From: Mycobacterium sp. SVM_VP21
GTDB lineage: Bacteria > Actinomycetota > Actinomycetes > Mycobacteriales > Mycobacteriaceae
Assembly: GCA_024758765.1 (NCBI GenBank)
Contig: CP101406.1
Span: 496,001 to 560,000 of the forward strand
DNA: 64,000 nucleotides
Reading direction: 5' to 3'
Part shown: piece by piece, positions 42,489-53,108 of the stretch
How positions within the stretch are numbered: position 1 is the first letter of the stretch
Layout of the letters: each line of letters starts with the position of its first letter
Translations under genes and position numbers: made by a program
Notes under the pieces: generated by a model
Seen by the model: the letters and a program-made list of their open reading frames with translations, nothing else
What the model was told of the DNA's origin: nothing
Database searches by the model: none

Positions 42489-43753
42489 GGCAGCGTGAGG
42501 TCGAACGACGAGGCGTTGTCTTCCGAGCGGGCATAGGCCCGGTCGCGAGAAGTCAGCAGTACCGCCGCCAGCAGCGCCGAAGTCAGCGTGCCAATAAGCA
42601 CGCCCAATTTGACGTGTTCTCGGCGGACGGGGTCGGCAAAGGCGAGGTCACCTACTAGCAGTGCGACGGTGAATCCGATGCCGCCGAGTAAGCCCAGCGC
42701 AACCACATCAATCCACTTCAGCGAGGTGTCGAGTTCGGCTCGCGTCAACGCGGCGGTCAGCGCGGCGGCTCCGACGACGCCGACGACCTTTCCCACGACC
42801 AGGCCGGCGACGATCCCGATGGCGACGGGATCCCGCAGTGCCGTGGCCAATCCATGCAGGCCACCAAAGGTGACCCCGGCAGCGAAGAATGCGAATACCG
42901 GTACCGCAAGGCCGGCGGACAGCGGGCGAATCCGGTGCTCGAGGTCTTTGGTGTCCAGCCAATGCCGCGCTGACGTGCCGCGCTTGCCCGACTCGCGAAC
43001 GGGAACGGCTAGACCGAGCAACACACCGGCGATGGTGGCGTGCACACCGGATTCGTGGACCAGATACCAGGTGACGGCGGCCAGCGGAAGCAACACGGCG
43101 GCGTTGCCGAAACGCCGAGTGGCCACCGCGAACAACGCCAACGGAACGAGTGCCAGCCCAAGGGCGGCGAGGTTGAGGTCGTCGGTGTAGAACACCGCGA
43201 TCACGGTGACCGCCATGAGGTCGTCGACCACAGCCAAGGTCAGCAGAAAGGTACGCAGCGCCGAGGGCAGGTGTGACGAGATCACGGCCAGTATGGCCAG
43301 CGCGAACGCGATGTCCGTGGCGGTGGGAATGGCCCACCCGCGTAGCGCGCCACCCCCGGTGTTGGCGTTGACGGCGATGAATATCGCTGCGGGCATGACC
43401 ATTCCGCCGACCGCGGCGATGACGGGAAGCGCTGCGCGACGCGGGTCACGCAGGTCGCCGGCGAGCACCTCGTACTTCAATTCCAGGCCGACCACGAAGA
43501 AGAAGATCGCCAGCAGGCCGTCGGCCGCCCACGCCGACAACGGAAGACTCAAATGCCAGGCGCGGGGGCCGACAGTCAGGTCGCCGAGCCGGAAGTAGAA
43601 GGCCGACCAGGGTGAGTTGGCCCATACGATGGCGACGGTGGCGGTGAGAAGCAACAGCGCTCCACCGACGGTCTCCTTGCGGAGCACGTCGGCGAGCCGT
43701 CGAGCTTCGGCCGAAGATTCGCGGCCGAAAAGTGGGGGGCGACCAGAGGTCAA
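42485..43753 (-). CDS. nhaA: Na+/H+ antiporter NhaA
   Basis: The 422-residue protein is an electrogenic sodium/proton antiporter. It has the typical N-terminal R-K-E-T-V-G-G-A-L-L-L, F-F-F-V-V-G-L-E-L-K, A-I-P-T-A-T-D-I-A-F and the paired Asp in L-A-V-V-D-D-L-M-A-V that bind Na+. About twelve hydrophobic segments are visible. TTG 43753 is the apparent start, with AAAGG upstream. There is no counterpart at this place in M. tuberculosis, so it is an addition in the syntenic block. Confidence 0.93.
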   Translation of the reverse strand: MTSGRPPLFGRESSAEARRLADVLRKETVGGALLLLTATVAIVWANSPWSAFYFRLGDLTVGPRAWHLSLPLSAWAADGLLAIFFFVVGLELKYEVLAGDLRDPRRAALPVIAAVGGMVMPAAIFIAVNANTGGGALRGWAIPTATDIAFALAILAVISSHLPSALRTFLLTLAVVDDLMAVTVIAVFYTDDLNLAALGLALVPLALFAVATRRFGNAAVLLPLAAVTWYLVHESGVHATIAGVLLGLAVPVRESGKRGTSARHWLDTKDLEHRIRPLSAGLAVPVFAFFAAGVTFGGLHGLATALRDPVAIGIVAGLVVGKVVGVVGAAALTAALTRAELDTSLKWIDVVALGLLGGIGFTVALLVGDLAFADPVRREHVKLGVLIGTLTSALLAAVLLTSRDRAYARSEDNASSFDLTLP

Positions 43754-43822
43754 AGGAGAGCCTTTGATTCGAATGACAGATTGTCAGCGGCCTAGAGCCT
43801 CGAAGGCGAAAGGCGTTGTCGC

Positions 43823-43984
43823 TCAGTGGTGCGCCGGGGGGCAGCCGGCAAGCTTGCCATGCGCATTGTTGCCCCAGGACGTGGTGTAGCCGTTGGTGCC
43901 CCGGGGGCGCAGATCCCGATCGGCCGGCAGCAGCACTTTCCGCATGGTGGTGCGGCGCGTCTGCTCGGGCATGCCGCTCACCAT
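43823..43984 (-). CDS. Possible small protein upstream of nhaA
   Basis: A 53-codon frame (M-V-S-G-M-P-E-Q-T-R-R; alternative ATG 43972) ends N-N-A-H-G-K-L-A-G-C-P-P-A-H-H. The balanced composition in an otherwise gene-free gap suggests a real small protein, but I recognise no family. It lies 69 bp upstream of nhaA on the same strand. Confidence 0.35.
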   Translation of the reverse strand: MVSGMPEQTRRTTMRKVLLPADRDLRPRGTNGYTTSWGNNAHGKLAGCPPAHH

Positions 43985-44028
43985 ACCGGGACCGACAGAC
44001 GTTCCGCCAGGTCAGCGGTATTCGGTGT

Positions 44029-45741
44029 TCAGGTAAGCGGAATCGGCTCCAGAATTTCGGCCCGCGCCTCGGGCGCACTGACTCGCAGCGCATCCGCCGA
44101 GGCGTCGTCGGGCTGCTCCTGCGAGAGGATCTCGGCCTCCACCCGTGCGGTGTAGTTGGCCACCTCCGCCTCGATGTCGGCGTCGTTCCAGCCGAGCACC
44201 GCCGCCATCACTTCGGCGACCTCGCGCGCGCAGTTGACTCCGCGGTGGGCGTACTCGATGGAGATCCGGGTCCGCCGGGCCAGTACGTCCTCCAGGTGCA
44301 GTGCGCCCTCCGCGGCGGCCGCGTAGGCGACTTCCACCTTCAGGTAGGTGGCTGCCTCGGCGATCGGGTCCAGTAGCTCCGGCTGCCCGTCGGCCACCGC
44401 CAGGACGTCGTGGATCAGCGAGCCGTAACGGTCCAGCAGGTGCCGCACTCGGTAGGGGTGCAGGCCCTGGTGGGCACCGACGTGCTCGACCTGGTTGATC
44501 AGCGCGAAGTAGCCGTCGGCGCCCAACAGCGGCACCTTCTCGGTGATCGAGGGAGCGACCCGCGTCGGGATGTACTCGGCGGCGGCGTCGATCGCGTCGG
44601 CTGCCATCACCCGGTAGGTGGTGTACTTGCCGCCGGCGATCGCCACCAGGCCCGGCGCCGGAACCGCGACCGCGTGCTCGCGCGACAGCTTCGAGGTGTC
44701 GTCGTTCTCCCCCGCCAACAGCGGCCGCAGCCCCGCGTAGACGCCTTCGATGTCGGCATGAGTCAGCGGCGTGGCCAACGCGGTGTTGACGTGGGTCAGG
44801 ATGTAATCGATGTCGGCTTTGGTGGCCGCGGGGTGGGCCAGATCCAGATTCCAGTCGGTGTCGGTGGTGCCGATGATCCAGTGGGTGCCCCATGGGATGA
44901 CGAACAGCACCGACTTCTCGGTCCGCAGGATGATGGCCGCTTCCGAAACGATCCGGTCGCGCGGCACCACGATGTGCACGCCCTTGGAGGCCCGGACGTG
45001 GAACCGACCGCGCTGACGCGAGAGCGCCTGGATCTCATCGGTCCATACCCCGGTGGCGTTGACCACGACGTGTCCCTGAACTTCGGTGACTTCGCCGTTC
45101 TCGGAGTCGCGGACCCGCACCCCGGTCACGCGGTCGCCTTCGCGCAGCAGCGCGACGACCTGGCTGGAGATGCGGATGACCGCGCCGTAGTGCCCCGCCG
45201 TGCGTGCGACGGTCAGGGTGTGGCGGGCGTCGTCGACGACGGTGTCGTAGTAGCGGATGCCGCCGATCAACGCGCTGCGCTTCAGCCCCGGACACAAACG
45301 CAGTGCGCCGGCGCGGGTCAGATGACGTTGCGCGGGAACCGATTTCGCCCCACCAAGCTGGTCGTAGAGGAAGATCCCGCTGGCCACGTATGGCCGTTCC
45401 CACCACCGCCGGGTCAGCGGGTACAGAAACGGCAGCGGCTTGACCAGGTGCGGCGCCAGCGTTGTCAGCGACAGCTCGCGTTCGTGCAGCGCCTCGCGCA
45501 CCAGCCCGAACTCCAGCTGCTCGAGGTAGCGCAGTCCACCGTGGAACATCTTCGAGCTTCGGCTCGAGGTCCCAGCGGCGAAGTCACGCGCCTCCACCAG
45601 CGCCACCTTGAGGCCGCGGGTGGCGGCATCGAGCGCACAGCCGGCGCCCACCACCCCGGCGCCGATCACCACTACGTCGAACTGCTCACTGCCCAGTCGT
45701 TCCCAGGCTCGTGCTCGTTGGTCCGGTCCCAGCGTGCTCAC
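44029..45741 (-). CDS. glpD2: Aerobic glycerol-3-phosphate dehydrogenase
   Basis: The 570-residue FAD-dependent enzyme oxidises glycerol-3-phosphate to dihydroxyacetone phosphate at the membrane and passes electrons to quinone. The FAD-binding V-V-I-G-A-G-V-V-G-A-G is near residue 25. S-S-R-S-S-K-M-F-H-G-G-L-R-Y and the C-terminal DAO_C domain (L-E-D-V-L-A-R-R-T-R) follow. It matches Rv3302c over its whole length. GTG 45741 is preferred to the upstream start at 45771. Confidence 0.95.
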   Translation of the reverse strand: MSTLGPDQRARAWERLGSEQFDVVVIGAGVVGAGCALDAATRGLKVALVEARDFAAGTSSRSSKMFHGGLRYLEQLEFGLVREALHERELSLTTLAPHLVKPLPFLYPLTRRWWERPYVASGIFLYDQLGGAKSVPAQRHLTRAGALRLCPGLKRSALIGGIRYYDTVVDDARHTLTVARTAGHYGAVIRISSQVVALLREGDRVTGVRVRDSENGEVTEVQGHVVVNATGVWTDEIQALSRQRGRFHVRASKGVHIVVPRDRIVSEAAIILRTEKSVLFVIPWGTHWIIGTTDTDWNLDLAHPAATKADIDYILTHVNTALATPLTHADIEGVYAGLRPLLAGENDDTSKLSREHAVAVPAPGLVAIAGGKYTTYRVMAADAIDAAAEYIPTRVAPSITEKVPLLGADGYFALINQVEHVGAHQGLHPYRVRHLLDRYGSLIHDVLAVADGQPELLDPIAEAATYLKVEVAYAAAAEGALHLEDVLARRTRISIEYAHRGVNCAREVAEVMAAVLGWNDADIEAEVANYTARVEAEILSQEQPDDASADALRVSAPEARAEILEPIPLT

Positions 45742-45803
45742 GTGTGCCAGGCTACGTGGCCGCCCGCCCAAACACGCTGCGACGCTCGCTTCAGTACCGC
45801 TGC

Positions 45804-47285
45804 TCAGTCGAGGTCGTCGTGCGTCATCAGCCGGCGAGCCGCCTCGGTGAGCGAACCCGACAGCGACGGATACACCGCCAGGGTCTGCGCCAGGTCGGAC
45901 ACGGTGATGCGGTTCTGCACCGCCAGCGCGATCGGCAGGATCAGCTCGGAGGCGATCGGCGCCACCACCACCCCGCCGATCACCGTTCCGGTGGCCGGTC
46001 GGCAGAACAGCTTGAGGAAGCCGTATCGCATCCGGCTCATCTTGGCCCGGGCGTTGGTCTGCAGCGGCAGCATGACGGTGCGGGCGGGCACCGTGCCGTC
46101 GTCGATCTGCGACTGCGGTACCCCGACCGCGGCAATCTCGGGTCGGGTGAACACCGCGGCCGCCACCGTCCGCAGCCGGATCGGGGCCACCGCGTCGCCC
46201 AACGCGTGATACATCGCGATCCGGCCCTGCATGGCCGCCACCGACGCCAACGGCAGCAGCCCGGTACAGTCCCCGGCCGCGTAGATCCCGGGTACCGACG
46301 TCCGCGACACCCGGTCCACCTGCAGGTAATTGCCGGGTCCGAGCTCGATTCCGACCCGCTCCAGACCCAGCCCGGCGGTGTTGGGCACCGACCCGACCGT
46401 CATCAACGCGTGGCTGCCCGCCACGGTGCGGCCGTCGGTCATGGTGACCAGCACCCCGTTGCCCGCGCGGCTCACCGAGGCGGCGCGGGCGTTCTTGACC
46501 AGGGTGACGCCGCGTTCGGCGAACACACTCTCCAGCACCCGGGCCGCGTCGGGATCCTCGTGCGGGAGCACCCGGTCGCGGCTGGCCACCACCGTCACCT
46601 TGACCCCGAGCTCGGTGTAGGCGTTGGCGAACTCCGCTCCGGTGACCCCGGACCCCACCACCACCAGGTGTTCGGGCAGGGTGTGCAGGTCATAGAGCTG
46701 CCGCCAGGTCAGGACTCGCTCGCCGTCCGGCTCGGCACCCGGCAGGGTGCGAGGACTGGCGCCGGTGGCGATCAGCACCACGTCGGCGTCGAGCACACGT
46801 TGCGCACCGTGCTCATGCGGCGGTCCCGGCTTCCCCTCGCCTCCGGCGAGCCTCGCCGAACCGCCGTCGTGTTCGGTGACCCGGACCCGGTGGTGCGCCA
46901 GGCCGGGTTCGGGGTCGATCAGCTCCCCGCGGCCGGCGATGACCTCGACGCCGGAGTTGACCAGCTGGGTACGGATGTCGGCGGACTGCGCCGCAGCCAG
47001 GGATTTCACCCGCTCGTGGATCTTGTCCAGCTCGATCTCGGCATCGGTGAAGTGGATGTCGAAACCCAGGTGCGGGGCGCGTCGCAGCTCGGTGCGGACC
47101 CCGGACGAGGCGATGAAGGTCTTGGACGGCACGCAGTCCCACAACACGCAGGCGCCGCCGAGGCCGTCGGCGTCGACCACCGTCACCGATACCGCTTCGG
47201 GCCCCTTGGCCGCTGCAACCAGCGCCGCCTCGTAGCCGGCCGGGCCACCGCCGACGATCACGATGCGCGTGGAGGGAGAAGTCAC
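45804..47285 (-). CDS. lpdA: LpdA-type NAD(P)H quinone reductase / flavoprotein disulfide reductase
   Basis: The 493-residue protein matches Rv3303c. It has FAD (V-I-V-G-G-G-P-A-G-Y) and NAD(P)H (V-V-V-G-S-G-V-T-G-A-E-F) binding sites and A-G-D-C-T-G. The redox site here reads G-G-A-C46-V-L-W-D-C51-V-P-S-K, which has both cysteines, while as I recall M. tuberculosis LpdA has only the second. The C-terminal His-Glu pair of dihydrolipoamide dehydrogenase is missing (Y-P-S-L-S-G-S). The longer frame upstream is not coding; GTG 47285 starts the family sequence. It ends about 20 residues earlier than in M. tuberculosis. Confidence 0.93.
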   Translation of the reverse strand: MTSPSTRIVIVGGGPAGYEAALVAAAKGPEAVSVTVVDADGLGGACVLWDCVPSKTFIASSGVRTELRRAPHLGFDIHFTDAEIELDKIHERVKSLAAAQSADIRTQLVNSGVEVIAGRGELIDPEPGLAHHRVRVTEHDGGSARLAGGEGKPGPPHEHGAQRVLDADVVLIATGASPRTLPGAEPDGERVLTWRQLYDLHTLPEHLVVVGSGVTGAEFANAYTELGVKVTVVASRDRVLPHEDPDAARVLESVFAERGVTLVKNARAASVSRAGNGVLVTMTDGRTVAGSHALMTVGSVPNTAGLGLERVGIELGPGNYLQVDRVSRTSVPGIYAAGDCTGLLPLASVAAMQGRIAMYHALGDAVAPIRLRTVAAAVFTRPEIAAVGVPQSQIDDGTVPARTVMLPLQTNARAKMSRMRYGFLKLFCRPATGTVIGGVVVAPIASELILPIALAVQNRITVSDLAQTLAVYPSLSGSLTEAARRLMTHDDLD

Positions 47286-47327
47286 AGCGACTAACCTATC
47301 CGGGGCGCGACGTTTAAGCTTTCTGCC

Positions 47328-47819
47328 GTGCCGCTCTACGCCGCCTACGGGTCGAACATGCATCCCGAACAGATGCTGCAGCGGGCTCCGCACTCCCCGA
47401 TGACCGGCACCGGCTGGTTGCACGGCTGGCGGTTGACGTTCGCCGGCGAGGACATCGGCTGGGAAGGTGCCCTGGCGACCGTGGTCGAAGACCCGGAGTC
47501 GAGTGTGTTCGTCGTCCTCTACGACGTGACTCCCGAGGACGAGAAGAACATGGACAGCTGGGAGGGTTCGGAGTTCGGCATCCACAAGAAGATCCGCTGC
47601 CGGGTGGACCGGGTGGACGGGATGACCGCGGACCCGGTCGAGGGTGCGCCCGCGCCGGTGCTGGCGTGGCTGTACGTGGTGGACGCCTGGGAGCGCGGGC
47701 TGCCGTCCGCGCGCTATCTGGGTGTGGTGGCCGAAGCCGCCCAGATCGCCGGTGCGCCAGAAGAATACGTGCGCAACCTGCAGACCCGCCCGGCCCGCAA
47801 CATCGGCCCCGGCAGCTAG
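47328..47819 (+). CDS. Gamma-glutamylcyclotransferase-like protein
   Basis: The 163-residue protein has the GGCT/AIG2 fold motif Y-A-A-Y-G-S-N-M-H near the N-terminus and a conserved acidic region (E-K-N-M-D-S-W-E-G). It corresponds to Rv3304. The substrate may be gamma-glutamyl peptides. GTG 47328 is separated by 42 bp from the divergent lpdA. Its stop shares the CTAG palindrome (47816-47819) with the stop of the amidohydrolase. Confidence 0.88.
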   Translation: MPLYAAYGSNMHPEQMLQRAPHSPMTGTGWLHGWRLTFAGEDIGWEGALATVVEDPESSVFVVLYDVTPEDEKNMDSWEGSEFGIHKKIRCRVDRVDGMTADPVEGAPAPVLAWLYVVDAWERGLPSARYLGVVAEAAQIAGAPEEYVRNLQTRPARNIGPGS

Positions 47820-48997
47820 TAGCCCAGATCGGTCTGGTCGACGACGCCGGCCATCACCCGCACCCCGACTGCCAGCGCGCGCTCGTCGAGATCGAACGTC
47901 GGCTGGTGCAGATCCAGTTGCGGCCCGCTGCCCGGCCACACCCCGAGTCGGCCCATGGCACCGGGAACCTGCTCCAGATACCAGGAGAAGTCCTCCCCGC
48001 CACCGGACTGTTGGGTCTCGGCCAGCACCTCGGGCCCGATGGACTCGATCGCGTGGGTCAGCATCCGCGTCGACACCGCTTCGTTGACCACCGGCGGCAC
48101 TCCGCGGTGGTAGTTGAGCGTGTGTTCGATGTTCAGCGGCTCCAGCAGAGACGCCACCGCCTCCTCGACGATGCTCTCCATCGCAACCCAGGTATCCCGG
48201 CTGGCCGTGCGCACCGTACCGGCCAGACGCCCCGACTGCGGTATGGCGTTGGCGGCGGCACCGGAATTCACTGCACCCCAGACCAACACCGTGCTGTTTC
48301 GCGGATCGATGCGCCGAGACAGCACCCCGGGCAGCCCGGTGATGAGCGTGCCCAGCCCATAGACCAGGTCGGCGGTCAGGTGCGGCCGCGAGGTGTGTCC
48401 GCCGGGACCGCTGAGGGTGATCTCGATGGTGTCGGCCGCCGACGTGATGGGCCCCGGAATGGTGGCCACCCGGCCGACCTCCAGCCGCGGATCGCAGTGC
48501 AGCGCGAAGATCCGGCTGACCCCGCTCAACACGCCGGCGGCGATCGCGTCGATCGCCCCGCCCGGCATCAGTTCTTCAGCGGCCTGGAACACCAGCCGCA
48601 CCCCGACCGGCAGTTCCGGCGCCGAAGCCAGCGCCAGCGCCGCACCCAACAGGATCGCGGTGTGCGCGTCGTGACCGCAGGCGTGCGTCACCCCCGGCAC
48701 CAGCGAGGCGTACGGCGCCCCGGTCTGTTCGGTCATCGGCAAGGCGTCGATATCGGCCCGCAACGCGACGCGAGGCCCATCTTCCGGGCCGAAGTCGCAG
48801 GTCAAGCCGGTTCCGCTGGGTAATACCTTGGGGTTGAGTCCAGCGCTGGCGAGACGCTCGGCGATGAACTGGGTGGTCGCGAACTCCTGCCGGCTGAGCT
48901 CCGGGTGGCGGTGCAGGTGCCGTCGCCACGCCACCAATTCCTCGGCATGGGCCGCCAGCCACGCCTCGACGGCGTGCGACACGGGAGTTGGAGACAT
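47816..48997 (-). CDS. amiA1: M20-family amidohydrolase AmiA1
   Basis: The 393-residue metal-dependent hydrolase has M20/IAA-amidohydrolase motifs: [32 protein letters not shown], and the C-terminal S-G-G-G-E-D-F-S-W. It cleaves N-acyl amino acids or peptides. It matches Rv3305c. The second M20 gene of M. tuberculosis (Rv3306c, amiB1) is absent: the next gene is deoD. Confidence 0.92.
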   Translation of the reverse strand: MSPTPVSHAVEAWLAAHAEELVAWRRHLHRHPELSRQEFATTQFIAERLASAGLNPKVLPSGTGLTCDFGPEDGPRVALRADIDALPMTEQTGAPYASLVPGVTHACGHDAHTAILLGAALALASAPELPVGVRLVFQAAEELMPGGAIDAIAAGVLSGVSRIFALHCDPRLEVGRVATIPGPITSAADTIEITLSGPGGHTSRPHLTADLVYGLGTLITGLPGVLSRRIDPRNSTVLVWGAVNSGAAANAIPQSGRLAGTVRTASRDTWVAMESIVEEAVASLLEPLNIEHTLNYHRGVPPVVNEAVSTRMLTHAIESIGPEVLAETQQSGGGEDFSWYLEQVPGAMGRLGVWPGSGPQLDLHQPTFDLDERALAVGVRVMAGVVDQTDLGY

Positions 48998-49040
48998 TCA
49001 GGCAGTATCCCATCGCGGCGCGCTATTAAACTCAGTGCCT

Positions 49041-49847
49041 GTGACGGTACCGCTGGCAACTCAGGCGGCTGCGGTTGTAGCCCGGCGCACCGGCGTGCGG
49101 ACGCATGACGTGGCGGTCGTGCTCGGTTCCGGGTGGGCGCCCGCGGTGGCAGCCCTCGGCACCGCGACTGCGACCCTGCCGATGGCCGACCTGCCCGGGT
49201 TCAGCACGCCGACCGCGGCGGGCCACACCGGCGAGCTGGTATCCATGCAGATCGGCACGCACCGGGTGCTGGTGCTGGTCGGCCGGATCCACGCCTACGA
49301 GGGCCATCAGCTCGTCGACGTCGTCCGCCCAATCCGCACGGCCGTCGCGGCAGGGGCCAACACCGTGGTGCTGACCAACGCGGCCGGCGGCTTACGGACC
49401 AGCTACCACGTCGGCCAACCGGTGCTGATCAGCGACCATCTGAACATGACCGGGCGCTCCCCCCTGGAGGGCGCGCACTTCGTCGACATGGTCGATGCCT
49501 ACACCCCGTCGCTGCGCGCGCTGGCCCACCAAGTCGACCCCACCCTCGCCGAGGGGGTCTATGCCGGGATGGCCGGCCCGCAGTACGAGACCCCGGCCGA
49601 AATCCGGATGCTGCGCACCCTCGGCGCTGACCTGGTGGGCATGTCGACCGTGCACGAGGCGATCGCTGCCCGGGCGGCCGGTGCCCAAGTCCTGGGCCTG
49701 TCGCTGGTGACCAACCTGGCGGCCGGGATCACCGGTGAGCCGCTCAGTCATGCCGAGGTGCTGGCCGCGGGTCGGGAATCGGCTGCCCGGATGGGCACGC
49801 TGCTGGCCGACGTGATCGCCCGGCTGCCGGCGCCCTCAGATCAGTAG
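49041..49847 (+). CDS. deoD: Purine nucleoside phosphorylase
   Basis: The 268-residue enzyme splits inosine and guanosine with phosphate. Trimeric PNP motifs are [34 protein letters not shown] and S-L-V-T-N-L-A-A-G. It corresponds to Rv3307. GTG 49041 is the likely start; GTG 49035 is also in frame. Its end overlaps the convergent glycosyltransferase gene by 7 bp. Confidence 0.93.
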   Translation: MTVPLATQAAAVVARRTGVRTHDVAVVLGSGWAPAVAALGTATATLPMADLPGFSTPTAAGHTGELVSMQIGTHRVLVLVGRIHAYEGHQLVDVVRPIRTAVAAGANTVVLTNAAGGLRTSYHVGQPVLISDHLNMTGRSPLEGAHFVDMVDAYTPSLRALAHQVDPTLAEGVYAGMAGPQYETPAEIRMLRTLGADLVGMSTVHEAIAARAAGAQVLGLSLVTNLAAGITGEPLSHAEVLAAGRESAARMGTLLADVIARLPAPSDQ

Positions 49848-51343
49848 CTCACTCCCGAGCTGTGCCGCATCCGCGGCCACATCGTTGCCCAGCTGCCTAC
49901 CGGCTGCTCGCACAGGTAGATCTTCGCGGCGCTCTCCCCGTTGCGCACCCCGGTGGGGAACCGGGTCGACGTCAGGTAGGTGACGTGCCGCCAATACTGC
50001 GTCAACTTCCCGACCGGGAATCGCCCGACGCACAGCACCGTGTCGGCGCTGCCGTCCGGCGGACCCCACTGTGCGTAGGTGCTGTCGCCGCTGACTACCG
50101 GCCGGTTGATGCCGGCCGTCGGACCGAGTACCCGCAGCGCCGAGGCTTCGCCGTAATTGCTGGTGAAGATCGGCACGTCGTCGGGCAGCGAGGCCGCGGC
50201 GGCCGCGACCTCGTCGACGAACCGCGGCCACCCGTAGGTCTCCATCGGAATGGGATTGACCTTCCGCAATTTTGTGGCGTTCGCCGGTGGTAGCACCGGC
50301 AGGCAGAACACGACCGCGCCGGCGAACAGCGCGACCAGGGCAATCGCCCAGCCGCGCGGCGGCCGGTCGGGATTCTCGGCTTCGATATACACGGCCCCGG
50401 CAGCAAACAGCGCTGCCAGCGCCGGCCCGGCGTAATAGCAGCGGCCGCCGGTGCTGACACACAACACCAGTGCGGCCACCGGCACCACCAAGACCCAGCG
50501 GTGCTCCCGACCCTCGGGCGACGCCAGCCAGTAGGCCCCGATCGCCCAGAGCAGCACCAGCAGCGGACCCGCATACAACAACAGCAGCAGCGGTAGCTGG
50601 ATCAGCGATCCCGCCGGGCCGCCCATCCGCACCGACATGGCGTGGGCGAACGTCAGACTGGGCCAGCCGTGCGCGGCCTGCCAGATCAGGTTGGGGGCCG
50701 CCAGCGCCACCGCCACGGCGGCGGCCAGCCACGGTCCGGCCGTGCGCAACACGTCGCGCCGGTACATCGCCAGACCGACCCCGATACCGATGAGCAGCAA
50801 TGCGACGGTCTGCTTGGCTTCTAGTCCGATGCCGGCCACCACGCCGGCCGGCAACCAGGCCAGCACCGTTTCGATCCGCAACGCCCGCGTCACCAGCAGC
50901 AGCACCGCTATCCAGATCAGCTGGTCGACCACGGTGGTCCCGAAGAACATTGCGGCACCCATGAACAGCGGGCTGGCCGCGACGGCCGCCGCCGTGATGA
51001 TCTGGGCGACGCGCCGCCCACCGAATTCGGCGGCCAACAGGGCCGCCAGCACGATGGTGCCCAGATGTATCGCGATCGCCAACAACCGAAGCCCCAGCAA
51101 GCCCCCCAAGGCCGCCATCCGGGCTAGCAGGGGTACCAGCGGCGGGTGGTCGAAGTATCCCCAGGCCGGGTGCTGGCCACAGATCACGTAGTAGAACTCG
51201 TCGGGGTGCCAGCCGTAGTTCATCGCGAAAACCCCGTGGACGACCGCGGCCACGGCGACCACGATGCCTACCGGCATGAGCGTTCGTCGATTCGCCGGCG
51301 AGGCAGTTGAACAACTCGCCAGGGAAGGTGTGGAACCAGTCAC
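49841..51343 (-). CDS. GT39-type membrane glycosyltransferase
   Basis: The 500-residue protein has about ten transmembrane segments and, in the first outer loop, the acidic D-E-F-Y-Y motif of GT-C enzymes (H-P-D-E-F-Y-Y-V-I near residue 47), followed by Y-F-D-H-P-P-L-V-P of ArnT-like transferases. It uses a polyprenyl-phosphate sugar and acts outside the membrane. A C-terminal soluble domain of about 170 residues contains I-F-T-S-N-Y-G-E. It is not in the corresponding M. tuberculosis place (between deoD and pmmB) and looks like an insertion. Confidence 0.87.
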   Translation of the reverse strand: MTGSTPSLASCSTASPANRRTLMPVGIVVAVAAVVHGVFAMNYGWHPDEFYYVICGQHPAWGYFDHPPLVPLLARMAALGGLLGLRLLAIAIHLGTIVLAALLAAEFGGRRVAQIITAAAVAASPLFMGAAMFFGTTVVDQLIWIAVLLLVTRALRIETVLAWLPAGVVAGIGLEAKQTVALLLIGIGVGLAMYRRDVLRTAGPWLAAAVAVALAAPNLIWQAAHGWPSLTFAHAMSVRMGGPAGSLIQLPLLLLLYAGPLLVLLWAIGAYWLASPEGREHRWVLVVPVAALVLCVSTGGRCYYAGPALAALFAAGAVYIEAENPDRPPRGWAIALVALFAGAVVFCLPVLPPANATKLRKVNPIPMETYGWPRFVDEVAAAAASLPDDVPIFTSNYGEASALRVLGPTAGINRPVVSGDSTYAQWGPPDGSADTVLCVGRFPVGKLTQYWRHVTYLTSTRFPTGVRNGESAAKIYLCEQPVGSWATMWPRMRHSSGVSY

Positions 51344-51433
51344 ACCGGCACTCCCTTGTCATCTTGGGCACAAACGCGGGCATCGTAACAAGTAGTTGAC
51401 ACATGTCCATTTGCCGCTTGTCACAATCAACGG

Positions 51434-53044
51434 GTGACCCCCGAGGATTGGATCGCCCACGACCCCGACCCGGTTACCGCGGCGGAGCTGCGCGCGTGCA
51501 GTCCGGGCGAGTTAGCCACCCGGTTCGCGACACCGCTGCGGTTCGGCACGGCCGGGCTGCGGGGACCGGTGCGGGGCGGGCCGGACGCGATGAACCTCGC
51601 CGTGGTGCTGCGCGCCAGCTGGGCGGTGGCGCAGGTGCTCAGCGCGCAGCGCCGCACGAGTTCGACGGTGGTGGTCGGCGGCGACGCGCGTCACGGCTCG
51701 GCGCAGTTTACGATCGCGACGGCTGAAGTGCTTGCCGCCGCAGGCTTTTCGGTATTACTTCTTCCCCAACCATGCCCGACGCCGGTGGTGGCGTTCGCGG
51801 TGCGCCACACCGGTGCGGCGGCCGGCATTCAGATCACCGCCTCGCACAATCCGGCAGGAGACAACGGCTACAAGGTGTACTTCGACGGCGGCGTGCAGAT
51901 CGTCTCGCCGACCGACACCGAGATCGAGGCAGCGATGGCCGACGCTCCCCCGGCCGACGTGATCGCCCGCCGCCGTGTTGCGCCGACCGGAGATGAACTC
52001 ATTGCGCGCTACATCGGGCGGGCCGCCGCCGTGCGGCGCCACGGCGGCCGGGTTCGAGTAGCGCTGACACCGCTGCACGGCGTGGGCGGCAAGATTGCGG
52101 TCGAGGTCCTGCGCGCCGCGGGGTTTGCTGATATCCACCCGGTGAAGACCCAGTTCGACCCCGATCCAGACTTTCCCACCGTGGCGTTTCCCAACCCGGA
52201 AGAACCCGGGGCCACTGACGCGCTGCTGTCGCTGGCCGCCGACGTTGGCGCCGACGTCGCGATCGCCCTGGATCCCGATGCCGACCGATGCGCGGTCGGC
52301 ATCACCGGGCCTGACGGCTGGCGGATGCTGACCGGAAATGAAACCGGTTGGCTGTTGGGTGATTACCTGCTGTCACGACTGCCCGTGGGTCGGGCGGCTG
52401 GCGTGGTGGTGGCCAGCAGCGTGGTGTCGTCGCGCATGCTGGTGCGCATCGCACAGCGCTACGGCGCCCGCCATGTGGAGACGCTGACCGGGTTCAAGTG
52501 GCTGGCGCGCGCCGATAACGCCCTGCCCGGCGCCACGTTGGCCTACGCCTACGAGGAGGCGATCGGCTACTGCGTCGACCCGGAGGCGGTGCGCGACAAA
52601 GATGGCATCAGCGCCGCGGTGTTGGCCTGCGATCTGGTGGCGGCCCTGGCAGGTCGGGGCAGCTCCGTTCCCGAAGCCCTCGACGAGTTGGCCCGCCGGC
52701 ACGGTGTGCACGTCACCGACGCGGTGACGCGCCGAGTCGCCAACCCCGCCGAGGCGGCTGCGGTGATGGCCCGGCTACGCGCCGAGCCCCCCGAGACGCT
52801 GGCCGGATTCGCCGTCACCGCAACCGATCTGCTGCACCGCAGCGGACCGGTGACCGACGCGCTGGAGTTCAGCGGCGAGCGTGACGGCAGCTCGGTACGG
52901 GTGGTGGTGCGACCGTCGGGTACCGAGCCGAAGCTCAAGTGCTACCTCGAGGTCACCCGGCCGCCGTCGGATGACCTTGCCGGGGACCGCGCCGAGGCTC
53001 AGCGGGTGTGTGGGGCCGTCGCCGACGCGGTCCGCTGCTGGTAG
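51434..53044 (+). CDS. pmmB: Phosphomannomutase / phosphoglucomutase family protein PmmB
   Basis: The 536-residue alpha-D-phosphohexomutase has the active-site phosphoserine loop T-A-S-H-N-P-A-G-D-N-G (near residue 145), the metal-binding D-P-D-A-D-R and the C-terminal phosphate-binding R-P-S-G-T-E-P-K. It corresponds to Rv3308. It converts hexose- or pentose-1-phosphates to 6/5-phosphates; its place with deoD, upp, deoA and cdd makes phosphopentomutase activity for nucleoside salvage a fair guess. GTG 51434 is the start. Confidence 0.93.
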   Translation: MTPEDWIAHDPDPVTAAELRACSPGELATRFATPLRFGTAGLRGPVRGGPDAMNLAVVLRASWAVAQVLSAQRRTSSTVVVGGDARHGSAQFTIATAEVLAAAGFSVLLLPQPCPTPVVAFAVRHTGAAAGIQITASHNPAGDNGYKVYFDGGVQIVSPTDTEIEAAMADAPPADVIARRRVAPTGDELIARYIGRAAAVRRHGGRVRVALTPLHGVGGKIAVEVLRAAGFADIHPVKTQFDPDPDFPTVAFPNPEEPGATDALLSLAADVGADVAIALDPDADRCAVGITGPDGWRMLTGNETGWLLGDYLLSRLPVGRAAGVVVASSVVSSRMLVRIAQRYGARHVETLTGFKWLARADNALPGATLAYAYEEAIGYCVDPEAVRDKDGISAAVLACDLVAALAGRGSSVPEALDELARRHGVHVTDAVTRRVANPAEAAAVMARLRAEPPETLAGFAVTATDLLHRSGPVTDALEFSGERDGSSVRVVVRPSGTEPKLKCYLEVTRPPSDDLAGDRAEAQRVCGAVADAVRCW

Positions 53045-53108
53045 CGCTCATTCGCCCCATTCGTTGCCAGCCGCCACACCCGACTCAGCGGCCACCAGCC
53101 CGACAGGG

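Noticed and set aside
44410..46209. 599-codon open frame across glpD2 and lpdA on the plus strand
   Set aside because: Antisense shadow of two well-supported genes.
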